The notes under the pieces: model-generated
Seen by the model: the letters and a program-made list of their open reading frames with translations, nothing else
Told to the model about the DNA's origin: nothing
Databases searched by the model: none
Source: Petrolisthes cinctipes
Lineage: Eukaryota; Arthropoda; Malacostraca; Decapoda; Porcellanidae
Direction of reading: 5' to 3'
DNA length: 64,000 nt
NCBI GenBank assembly: GCA_033782935.1
Contig: JAWQEG010000410.1
Coordinates: forward strand, 1-64,000
Position numbers and translations under genes: made by a program
Shown here: positions 51,070-63,656 of the stretch, one piece after another
Layout: each line of letters begins with the position of its first letter
Numbering within the stretch: the first letter of the stretch is position 1

Positions 51070-54000
51070 TACAGGCCCAAAACATGCTCAAAATCGATAT
51101 TTTAGGTGCAAAAAGTCGATATGTGCATGCATCTTCTGTATCCGTCTATATCCCAAATTCTGGTTCAAAACACTGGAAAATTCGATAATTTTGGGTCCCA
51201 GAAGCGATCTGTACATGCCTACTCCTTGCTAGAATTTTTTCAAGATACAGACCCAAAACATGCTCAAAATCGATATTTTAGGTGCAAAAAGACGATATGT
51301 GCATGCATCCTATGTACCCGGTTATATCCCAATTTCTGGCTCAGAACACCCGAAAATTCGATATTTTTGGGTCCCAGAAGCGATTTGTACATGCCTACTC
51401 AGTGCTAGAATATTTTCAAATTATACGCCCAAAACATACTAAAAATCGATATTTTGTGTGCCCAGAGTCGATATGTGCATGCATCTTCTGTATCCGTTTA
51501 TATCTCAAATTTAGGCTCAAAACACCCAAAAAATTGATATTTTTGTGTCCCAGAAGCGATCTGTACATGCCTACTTCTTTCTAGAAAGTTTTCCTGATAC
51601 AGACCCAAAACATTATCAAAATCGATATTTTAGGTGCAAAAAGTCGATATGTGCATGCATCTTCTGTACCCGTTTATATCTCAAATTCAGGCTCAAAACA
51701 CCCAAAAAATCGATATTTTTGTGTCCCAGAAGCGATCTGTACATGTCTATACTGTGTTATAGTATTTTCAAAATACAGACCCAAAACATGCTGAAAATCG
51801 ATATTTTAGGTGCCCAAAGTCAATATGTGTATGCATCTTCTGTACCCGTCTATATCCCAAAATCCGGTTCAAAACACCAGAAAATTCGGTATTTTTGGGT
51901 CCCAGAAGCGATCTGTACATGCCTACTCCTTGCTAGAATGTTTTCAAGATACAGACCCAAAACATGCTTAAAATCGATATTTTAGGTGCAAAAAGTCGAT
52001 ATGTGCATGCATCCTCTGTACCCTGTTATATCCCAAATTCTGGCTCAAAACCCCCGAAAATTCGATATCTTTGGGTCCCAGAAGCGATCTGTACATGCCT
52101 ACTCAGTGCTAGAATATTTTCAAATTATACGCCGAAAACATACTAAAAATCGATATTTTGAGTGCCAAAGTCGATATGTGCATGCATTTTCTGTACCCGT
52201 TTATATCTCAAATTCAGGCTCAAAACACCTAAAAAATCGATATTTTTGTGTCCCAGAAGCGATCTGTACATGTCTACACCGTGCTATAGTATTTTCAAAA
52301 TACAGGCCCAAAACATGCTCAAAATCGATATTTTAGGTGCCCAAAGTCGATATGTGCATGAATCTTCTGTATCCGTCTATATCCCAAATTCAGGTTCAAA
52401 ACACCCGAAAATTCGATAATTTTGTGTCCCAGAAGCGATCTGTACATGCCTACTCCTTGCTAGAATATGTTCAAGATACAGACCCAAAACATGCTCAAAA
52501 TCGATATTTTAGGTGTAAAAAGTCGATGTGTGCATGCATCCTCTGTACCCTGTTATATCCCAAATTCTGGCTCAAAACCCCCGAAAATTCGATATTTTTG
52601 TGTCCCAGAAGCGATCTGTACATGTCTACACCGTGCTATAGTATTTTCAAAATACAGGCCCAAAACATGCTCAAAATCGATATTTTAGGTTCCCTAAGTC
52701 GATATGTGCATGCATCTTCTGTACCCGTTCATATCTCAAATTCAGGCTCAGAACAACCGAAAATTCGATTTATTAGGGTCCCAGAAGCGATCTGTACGTG
52801 TCTACTCCGTGTTAGAGTATTTTCTAAATACAGGCACAAAACATGCTCAAAATCGATATTTTGGGTGCCAAAAGTCGATATGTGCATGCATCTTCTGTAC
52901 CCGTTTATATCTCAAATTCAGACTCAAAACACCCGAATATTCGATATTTTTGGGTCCCAAAAGCGATCTGTACATGCATACTCCGTGTTAGAGTATTTTT
53001 AAAATACAGGACTAAAACATGCTGTAAATCGATATTTTAGCTGCCAAAAGTCAATATGTGTATGTATCTACTGTACCCGTCTATATCCCAAATTCAGGTT
53101 CAAAACACTCGAAAATTTGATATTTATGATTCCCAGAAGCAATCTGTACATGCCTACTTCTTTCTAGAAAGTTTTCATGATACAGACCCAAAACATTATC
53201 AAAATCGATATTTTAGGTGCAAAAAGTCGATATGTGCATGCATCTTCTGTATCCGTCTATATCCCAAATTCTGGTTCAAAACACTCGAAAATTCGATAAT
53301 TTTGGGTCCCAGAAGCGATCTGTACATGCCTACTCCTTGCTAGAATTTTTTCAAGATACAGACCCAAAACATGCTCAAAATCGATATTTTAGGTGCAAAA
53401 AGTCGATATGTGCAAGCATCCTCTGTACCCGGTTATATCCCAATTTCTGGCTCAGAACACCCGAAAATTCGATATTTTTGGGTCCCAGAAGCGATTTGTA
53501 CATGCCTACTCAGTGCTAGAATATTTTCAAATTATACGCCCAAAACATACTAAAAATCGATATTTTGGGTGCCCAAAGTCGATATGTGCATGCATCTTCT
53601 GTATCCGTTTATATCTCAAATTTAGGCTCAAAACACCCAAAAAATTGATATTTTTGTGTCCCAGAAGCGATCTGTACATGTCTACACTGTGTTTGAGTAT
53701 TTTCAAAATACAGGCCCAAAACATGCTCAAAATCGATATTTTAGGTGCCCGAAGTCGATATGTGCATGCATCTTCTGTACCCGTTCATATCTCAAATTCA
53801 GGCTCAGAACAACCGAAAATTCGATTTATTAGGGTCCCAGAAGGGATCTGTACGTGTCTACTCCGTGTTAGAGTATTTTAAAAATACAGGCTCAAAACAT
53901 TTTCAATATCGATATTTTGGGTGCCCAAAGTCGATATGTGCATGCATCTTCTGTACCCGTTTATATCTCAAATTCAGACTCAAAACACCCGAATATTCGA

Positions 54001-54375
54001 TATTTTTGTGTCCCAAAAGCGATCTGTACATTCATACTCCGTGTTAGAGTATTTTTAAAATACAGGACTAAAACATGCTGTAAATCGATATTTTAGCTGC
54101 CAAAAGTCAATATGTGTATGCATCTTCTGTACCCGTCTATATCCCAAATTCAGGTTCAAAACACTCGAAAATTCGATATTTTTGATTCCCAGAAGCAATC
54201 TGTACATGCCTACTTCTTTCTAGAAAGTTTTCATGATACAGACCCAAAACATTATCAAAATCGATATTTTAGGTGCAAAAAGTCGATATGTGCATGCATC
54301 TTCTGTACCCGTTTATATCTCAAATTCAGGCTCAAAACACCCAAAAAATCGATATTTTTGTGTCCCAGAAGCGAT
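51070..54375 (+). repeat. Large duplicated block B, copy 1
   Basis: Matches 55292-58772 at offset 4222 (24 monomers) up to about 52580 and at offset 4397 (25 monomers) beyond it. The change equals one monomer that is present in copy 2 and absent here. Marks are TTTCTAGAAAGTTTTC, GTACCCTGTTATATCC and CAATTTCTGGCTCAGAA. Confidence 0.87.
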
Positions 54376-55291
54376 TTGTACATGCCTACTCAGTGTTAGA
54401 GTATTTTCAAAATACAGGCCCAAAACATGCTGAAAATCGATATTTTAGGTGCCCAAAGTCAATATGTGCATGCATCTTCTGTACCCGTTTATATCTCAAA
54501 TTCAGACTCAAAACACCCAAATATTCGATATTTTTGGGTCCCAAAAGCAATGTGTACATGCATACTCCGTGTTAGAGTATTTTCAAAATACAGGCCTAAA
54601 ACATGCTGAAAATCGATATTTTAGCTGCACAAAGTCAATATATGTATGCATCTTCTGTACCCGTCTATATCCCAAATTCAGGTTCAAAACACTCGAAAAT
54701 TCGATATTTTTGGGTCCCAAAAGCAATCTGTACATGCCTACTTCTTGCTAGAATGTTTTCAAGATACAGACCCAAAACATGCTCAAAATCGATATTTTAG
54801 GTGCAAAAAGTCGAAATGTGCATGCATCTTCTGTATCCGTTTATATCTCAAATTCAGGCTCAAAACTCCGAAAATTCGATATTTTTGTGTCCCCGAAGCG
54901 ATCTGTACATGCCTACTCCGTGTTAGAGTATTTTGAAAATACAGGACTAAAACATGCTGTAAATCGATATTTTAGCTGCCAAAAGTCAATATGTGTATGC
55001 ATCTTCTGTACCCGTCTATATCCCAAATTCAGGTTCAAAACACTCGAAAATTCGATATTTTTAATTCCAAGAAGCAATCTGTACATGCCTACTTCTTTCT
55101 AGAAAGTTTTCATGATACAGACCCAAAACATTATCAAAATCGATATTTTAGGTGCAAAAAGTCGATATGTGCATGCATCTTCTGTACCCGTTTATATCTC
55201 AAATTCAGGCTCAAAACACCCAAAAAATCGATATTTTTGTGTCCCAGAAGCGATTTGTACATGCCTACTCAGTGTTAGAGTATTTTGAAAA

Positions 55292-58200
55292 TACAGGCCC
55301 AAAACATGCTCAAAATCGATATTTTAGGTGCAAAAAGTCGATATGTGCATGCATCTTCTGTATCCGTCTATATCCCAAATTCTGGTTCAAAACACTCGAA
55401 AATTCGATAATTTTGGGTCCCAGAAGCGATCTGTACATGCCTACTCCTTGCTAGAATTTTTTCAAGATACAGACCCAAAACATGCTCAAAATCGATATTT
55501 TAGGTGCAAAAAGTCGATATGTGCATGCATCCTATGTACCCGGTTATATCCCAATTTCTGGCTCAGAACACCCGAAAATTCGATATTTTTGGGTCCCAGA
55601 AGCGATTTGTACATGCCTACTCAGTGCTAGAATATTTTCAAATTATACGCCCAAAACATACTAAAAATCGATATTTTGTGTGCCCAGAGTCGATATGTGC
55701 ATGCATCTTCTGTATCCGTTTATATCTCAAATTTAGGCTCAAAACACCCAAAAAATTGATATTTTTGTGTCCCAGAAGCGATCTGTACATGCCTACTTCT
55801 TTCTAGAAAGTTTTCATGATACAGACCCAAAACATTATCAAAATCGATATTTTAGGTGCAAAAAGTCGATATGTGCATGCATCTTCTGTACCCGTTTATA
55901 TCTCAAATTCAGGCTCAAAACACCCAAAAAATCGATATTTTTGTGTCCCAGAAACGATCTGTACATGTCTACACTGTGTTATAGTATTTTCAAAATACAG
56001 ACCCAAAACATGCTGAAAATCGATATTTTAGGTGCCCAAAGTCAATATGTGTATGCATATTCTGTACCCGTCTATATCCCAAATTCCGGTTCAAAACACC
56101 AGAAAATTCGGCATTTTTGGGTCCCAGAAGCGATCTGTACATGCCTACTCCTTGCTAGAATGTTTTCAAGATACAGACCCAAAACATGCTTAAAATCGAT
56201 ATTTTAGGTGCAAGAAGTCGATATGTGCATGCATCCTCTGTACCCTGTTATATCCCAAATTCTGGCTCAAAACCCCCGAAAATTCGATATTTTTGGGTCC
56301 CAGAAGCGATCTGTACATGCCTACTCAGTGCTAGAATATTTTCAAATTATACGCCGAAAACATACTAAAAATCGATATTTTGAGTGCCAAAGTCGATATG
56401 TGCATGCATTTTCTGTACCCGTTTATATCTCAAATTCAGGCTCAAAACACCCAAAAAATCGATATTTTTGTGTCCCAGAAGCGATCTGTACATGTCTACA
56501 CCGTGCTATAGTATTTTCAAAATACAGTCCAAAAACATGCTCAAAATCGATATTTTAGGTGCCCAAAGTCGATATGTGCATGAATCTTCTGTATCCGTCT
56601 ATATCCCAAATTCAGGTTCAAAACACCCGAAAATTCGATAATTTTGGGTCCCAGAAGCGATCTGTACATGCCTACTCCTTGCTAGAATATGTTCAAGATA
56701 CAGACCCAAAACATGCTCATAATCGATATTTTAGGTGTAAAAAGTCGATATGTGCATGCATCCTCTGTACCCTGTTATATCCCAAATTCTTGCTCAAAAC
56801 CCCCGAAAATTCGATATTTTTGGGTCACAGAAGCGATCTGTACATGCCTACTCAGTGCTAGAATATTTTCAAATTATACGCCGAAAACATACTAAAAATC
56901 GATATTTTGGGTGCCAAAGTCGATATGTGCATGCATCTTCTGTACCCGTTTATATCTCAAATTCAGGCTCAAAACACCCAAAAACTCGATATTTTTGTGT
57001 CCCAGAAGCGATCTGTACATGTCTACACCGTACTATAGTATTTTCAAAATACAGGCCCAAAACATGCTCAAAATCGATATTTTAGGTGCCCTAAGTCGAT
57101 ATGTGCATGCATCTTCTGTACCCGTTCATATCTCAAATTCAGGATCAGAACAAGCGAAAATTCGATTTATTAGGGTCCCAGAAGCGATCTGTACGTGTCT
57201 ACTCCGTGTTAGAGTATTTTCTAAATACAGGCACAAAACATGCTCAAAATCGATATTTTGGGTGCCCAAAGTCGATATGTGCATGCATCTTCTGTACCCG
57301 TTTATATCTCAAATTCAGACTCAAAACACCCGAATATTCGATATTTTTGGGTCCCAAAAGCGATCTGTACATGCATACTCCGTGTTAGAGTATTTTTAAA
57401 ATACAGGACTAAAACATGCTGTAAATCGATATTTTAGCTGCCAAAAGTCAATATGTGTATGTATCTTCTGTACCCGTCTATATCCCAAATTCAGGTTCAA
57501 AACACTCGAAAATTTGATATTTTTGATTCCCAGAAGCAATCTGTACATGCCTACTTCTTTCTAGAAAGTTTTCATGATACAGACCCAAAACATTATCAAA
57601 ATCGATATTTTAGGTGCAAAAAGTCGATATGTGCATGCATCTTCTGTATCCGTCTATATCCCAAATTCTGGTTCAAAACACTCGAAAATTCGATAATTTT
57701 GGGTCCCAGAAGCGATCTGTACATGCCTACTCCTTGCTAGAATTTTTTCAAGATACAGACCCAAAACATGCTCAAAATCGATATTTTAGGTGCAAAAAGT
57801 CGATATGTGCAAGCATCCTCTGTACCCGGTTATATCCCAATTTCTGGCTCAGAACACCCGAAAATTCGATATTTTTGGGTCCCAGAAGCGATTTGTACAT
57901 GCCTACTCAGTGCTAGAATATTTTCAAATTATACGCCCAAAACATACTAAAAATCGATATTTTGGGTTCCCAAAGTCGATATGTGCATGCATCTTCTGTA
58001 TCCGTTTATATCTCAAATTTAGGCTCAAAACACATAAAAAATTGATATTTTTGTGTCCCAGAAGCGATCTGTACATGTCTACACCGTGTTTGAGTATTTT
58101 CAAAATACAGGCCCAAAACATGCTCAAAATCGATATTTTAGGTGCCCGAAGTCGATATGTGCAAGCATCTTCTGTACCCGTTCATATCTCAAATTCAGGC

Positions 58201-58772
58201 TCAGAACAACCGAAAATTCGATTTATTAGGGTCCCAGAAGCGATCTGTACGTGTCTACTCCGTGTTAGAGTATTTTAAAAATACAGGCTCAAAACATGCT
58301 CAAAATCGATATTTTGGGTGCCCAAAGTCGATATGTGCATGCATCTTCTGTACCCGTTTATATCTCAAATTCAGACTCAAAACACCCGAATATTCGATAT
58401 TTTTGGGTTCCAAAAACGATCTGTACATGCATACTCCGTGTTAGAGTATTTTTAAAATACAGGACTAAAACATGCTGTAAATCGATATTTTAGCTGCCAA
58501 AAGTCAATATGTGTATGCATCTTCTATACCCGTCTATATCCCAAATTCAGGTTCAAAACACTCGAAAATTCGATATTTTTGATTCCCAGAAGCAATCTGT
58601 ACATACCTACTTCTTTCTAGAAAGTTTTCATGATACAGACCCAAAACATTATCAAAATCGATATTTTAGGTGCAAAAAGTCGATATGTGCATGCATCTTC
58701 TGTACCCGTTTATATATCAAATTCAGGCTCAAAACACCCAAAAAATCGATATTTTTGTGTCCCAGAAGCGAT
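55292..58772 (+). repeat. Large duplicated block B, copy 2, with one extra monomer
   Basis: Second copy of 51070-54375, carrying one additional 175-bp monomer at about 56820-56995 (GGGTCACAG, CTCAGTGCTAGAATATTTTC, ACGCCGAAAACATAC). Apart from this step, substitutions are scattered and few. Confidence 0.87.
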
Positions 58773-59298
58773 CTCTACATGTCTACACTGTGTTATAGTA
58801 TTTTCAAAATACAGGCCCAAAACATGCTGAAAATCGATATATTAGGTGCCCAAAGTCAATATGTGTATGCATCTTCTGTTCCCGTCTATATCCCAAATTA
58901 CGTTTCAAAACACCAGAAAATTCGATATTTTTGGGTCCCAGAAGCGACCTGTACATGCCTACTCCTTGCTAGAATGTTTTCAAGTTACAGACCCAAAACA
59001 TGCTTAAAATCGATATTTTAGGTGCAAAAAGTCGATATGTGCATGCATCCTCTGTACACTGTTATATCCCAAATTCTGGCTCAAAACCCCCGAAAATTCG
59101 ATATTTTTGGGTCCCAGAAGCGATCTGTACATGCCTACTCAGTGCTAGAATATTTTCAAATTATACGCCCAAAACATACTAAAAATCGATATTTTGGGTG
59201 CCAAAGTCGATATGTGCATGCATCTTCTGTACCCGTTTATATCTCAAATTCAGGCTCAAAACACCCAAAAAATCGATATATTTGTGTCCCAGAAGCGA

Positions 59299-62200
59299 TC
59301 TGTACATGTCTACTCCTTGCTAGAATGTTTTCAAGATACAGAACCAAAACATGCTCAAAATCGATATTTTAAGTGCAAAAACTCGATATGTGCATGCATC
59401 TTCTGTACCCGTTTATATCTCAAATTCAGGCTCAAAACTCCGAAAATTTGATATTTTTGGGTCCCAGAAGCAATCTGCACATGCCTACTCAGTGCTAAAA
59501 TGTTTTTAAAATACAGGCTTAAAATATGCTATAAATCGATATTTTAGGTGTCAAAAGTCGATATGTGCATGCATCTTCTGTACCCGTTTATATCTCAAAT
59601 TCAGGCTCAAAACACCCGAAAATTCGAAATTTTTGGGTCCCTTAAGCGATCTGTACATGCATACTCAGTTCTAGAATGTTTTCAAAATATAGGCTCAAAA
59701 CAAGCTAAAAATCGATATTTTAGGTGTCCAAAGTCGATATGTGCATGCATCTTCTGTACCCGTTTATATCTCAAATTCAGGCTCAATACACCCGAAAATT
59801 CGATATTTTTGGGTCCCATAAGCGATCTGTACGTGCATACTCCGTGTTAGAGTGTTTTTAAAATACAGGCCCAAAACATGCTGAAAATCGATATTTTATG
59901 TGCCCAAAGTCAATATGTGTATGCATCTTCTGTACACGTGTATATCCCTAATTCAAGTTCAAAACACCAGAAAATTCGATATTTTTGGGCCCCAAATGCG
60001 ATCTGTACATGCCTACTCCTTGCTAGAATGTTTTCAAGATACAGACCCAAAACATGCTCAAAATCGATATTTTAAGTGCAAAAAGTCGATATGTGCATTC
60101 AACTTCTGTACCCGTTTATATCTCAAATTCAGGCTCAAAACTCCGAAAATTTGATATTTTTGGGTCCCAGAAGCAATCTGCACATGCCTACTCAGTGCTA
60201 AAATGTTTTTAAAATACAGGCTTAAAACATGCTATAAATCGATATTTTAGGTGTCCAAAGTCGATATGTGCATGCATCTTCTGTACCCGTTTATATCTCA
60301 AATTCAGTCTCAAAACACCCGAAAATTCGATATTTTTGGGTCCCAAAAGCGATCTGTACATGTCTACTCCGTGTTAGAGTATTTTCAAAATACAGGCCCA
60401 AAACATGCTCAAAATCGATATTTTAGGTGCCCAAAGTCGATATGTGCATGAATCTTCTGTATCCGTTTATATCTCAAATTCAGGCTCAAAATACCTGAAA
60501 ATTCGATATTTTTGTGTCCCAGAAGTGATCTGTACATGCCTACTCCGTGTTAATGTATTTTCAAAATACAGGCCAAAAACATGCTCAAAATATATATTTT
60601 AGGTGCCCAATGTCAATATGTGTATGCATCTTCTGTACCCGTCTATATCCCAAATTCAGTTTCAAAACACCAGAAAATTCGGTATTTTTAGGTCCCAGAA
60701 ACGATCTGTACATGCCTACTCCATGCTAAAAAAATTTCAAGATACAGACCCAAAACATGCTCAAAATCGATATTTTAGGTGCAAAAAGTCGATATGTGCA
60801 TGCATCCTCTGTACCCGGTTATATCCCAAATTCTGGCTCAAAACCCCCGAAAATTCGATATTTTTGGGTCCCAGAAGCGATCTGTACATGCCTACTCAGT
60901 ACTTGAATATTTTCAAATTATACGCCGAAAACATACTAAAAATCGATATTTTGGGTGCCAAAGTCGATATGTGCATGCATCTTTTGTACCCGCTTATATT
61001 TCAAATTCAGGCTCAAAACACCCAAAAACTCGATATTTTTGTGTCCCAGAAGCGATTTGTACATGTCTACACCGTGCTATAGTATTTTCAAAATACAGGC
61101 CCAAAACATGCTCAAAATCGATATTTTAGGTGCCCAAAGTCGATATGTGCATGCATCTTCTGTATCCGTTCATATCTCAAATTTAGGCTCAGAACACCCT
61201 AAAATTCGCTTTATTTGGGTTCCAGAAGCGATCTGTACGTGTCTACTCAGTGTTAGAGTATATTCAAAATACAGGCCCAAAACATGCTCAAAATCGATAT
61301 TTTAGGTGCCCAAAGTCGATATGTGCATGCATCTTATGTATCCGTTTAAATCTCAAATTCAGACTCAAAACACCCGAATATTCGATATTTTTGGGTCCCA
61401 GAAGCAATCTGTACATGCATACATACTCCTTGCTAGAATTTTTTAAGATACAAACCCAAGACATGCTCAAAATCGATATTTTAGGTGCAAAAAGTCGATA
61501 TGTGCATGCATCTTCTGTACCCGTTTATATCTCAAATTCAAGCTCAAAACACCCGAAAATTCGATATTTTTGTGTCCCTTAAGCGATCTGTACATGCATA
61601 CTCAGTTCTAGAATGTTTTCAAAATATAGGCTCAAAACATGCTAAAAATCAATATTTTAGGTGTCCAAAGTCGATATGTGCATGCATCTTCTGTACCCGT
61701 TTATATCTCAAATTCAGGCTCAAAACACCCAAAAAATCGATATTTTTGTGTCCCAGAAGCGATTTGTACATGCCTACTTCTTGCTAGAATGTTTTCAAGA
61801 TACAGACCCAAAACATGCTCAAAATCGATATTTTAGGTGCAAAAAGTCGAAATGTGCATGCACCTTCTGTATCCGTTTATATCTCAAATTCAGGCTCAAA
61901 ACACCCGAAAATTCGATATTTTTGGGTCCCCGAAACGATCTGTACATGCCTACTCCGTGTTAGAGTATTTTCAAAATACGGGCCCAAAACATGCCCAAAA
62001 TCGATATTTTAGGTGCAAAAAGTCGATATGTGCATGCATCTTCTGTATCCGTCTATATCCCAAATTCTGGTTCAAAACACTCGAAAATTCGATAATTTTG
62101 GGTCCCAGAAGCGATCTGTACATGCCTACTCCTTGCTAGAATTTTCACAAGATACAGACCCAAAACATGCTCAAAATCGATATTTTAGGTGCAAAAAGTC

Positions 62201-62895
62201 GATATGTGCATGCATCCTATGTACCCGGTTATATCCCAATTTCTGGCTCAGAAAACCCGAAAATTCGATATTTTGGGGTCCCAGAAGTGATTTGTACATG
62301 CCTACTCAGTGCTAGAATATTTTCAAATTATACGCCCAAAACATACTAAAAATCGATATTTTGGGTGCCCAAAGTCGATATGTGCATGCATCATCTGTAT
62401 CCGTTTATATCTCAAATTTAGGCTCAAAACACCCAAAAAATTGATATTTTTATGTCCCAGAAGCGATCTGTACATGTCTACACCGTGTTTGAGTATTTTC
62501 AAAATACAGGCCCAAAACATGCTCAAAATCGATATTTTAGGTGCCCTAAGTCGATATATGCATGCATCTTCTGTACCCGTTCATATCTCAAATTCAGGCT
62601 CAGAACAACCGAAAATTCGATTTATTAGGGTCCCAGAAGCGATCTGTACGTGTCTACTCCGTGTTAGAGTATTGTAAAAATACAGGCTCAAAACATTTTC
62701 AAAATCGATATTTTGGGTGCCCAAAGTCGATATGTGCATGCATCTTCTGTACCCGTTTATATCTCAAATTCAGACTCAAAACACACGAATATTCGATATT
62801 TCTGGGTCCCAAAAGCGATCTGTACATGCATACTCCGTGTTAGAGTATTTTTAAAATACAGGACTAAAACATGCTGTAAATCGATATTTTAGCTG
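59299..62895 (+). repeat. Large duplicated block A, copy 2
   Basis: Copy of 47160-50756 with no difference seen. At its left edge the sequence passes from block-B-like material (GTCCCAGAAGCGATCTGTACATGTC) to block A inside one monomer. At its right edge it passes directly into a copy of 54094-54860. Confidence 0.9.
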
Positions 62896-63656
62896 CCAAA
62901 AGTCAATATGTGTATGCATCTTCTGTACCCGTCTATATCCCAAATTCAGGTTCAAAACACTCGAAAATTCGATATTTTTGATTCCCAGAAGCAATCTGTA
63001 CATGCCTACTTCTTTCTAGAAAGTTTTCATGATACAGACCCAAAACATTATCAAAATCGATATTTTAGGTGCAAAAAGTCGATATGTACATGCATCTTCT
63101 GTACCCGTTTATATCTCAAATTCAGGCTCAAAACACCCAAAAAATCGATATTTTTGTGTCCCAGAAGCGATTTGTACATGCCTACTCAGTGTTAGAGTAT
63201 TTTCAAAATACAGGCCCAAAACATGCTGAAAATCGATATTTTAGGTGCCGAAAGTCAATATGTGCATGCATCTTCTGTACCCGTTTATATCTCAAATTCA
63301 GACTCAAAACACCCAAATATTCGATATTTTTGGGTCCCAAAAGCAATGTGTACATGCATACTCCGTGTTAGAGTATTTTCAAAATACAGGCCTAAAACAT
63401 GCTGAAAATCGATATTTTAGCTGCCCAAAGTCAATATGTGTATGCATCTTCTGTACCCGTCTATATCCCAAATTCATGTTCAAAACACTCGAAAATTCGA
63501 TATTTTTGGGTCCCAAAAGCAATCTGTACATGCCTACTTCTTGCTAGAATGTTTTCAAGATACAGACCCAAAACATGCTCAAAATCGATATTTTAGGTGC
63601 AAAAAGTCGAAATGTGCATGCATCTTCTGTATCCGTTTATATCTCAAATTCAGGCT
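62890..63656 (+). repeat. Copy of 54094-54860 (50 monomers away), fused to block A
   Basis: Offset 8796 (50 monomers), with shared GATTCCCAGAAGC, TTTCTAGAAAG and ACCCAAATATTCG variants. After about 63600 it again matches 61840-62240 and 49701-50101 (offset 1760, exactly 10 monomers; rare mark ATTTTCACAAGATAC), up to the window end. Confidence 0.82.
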
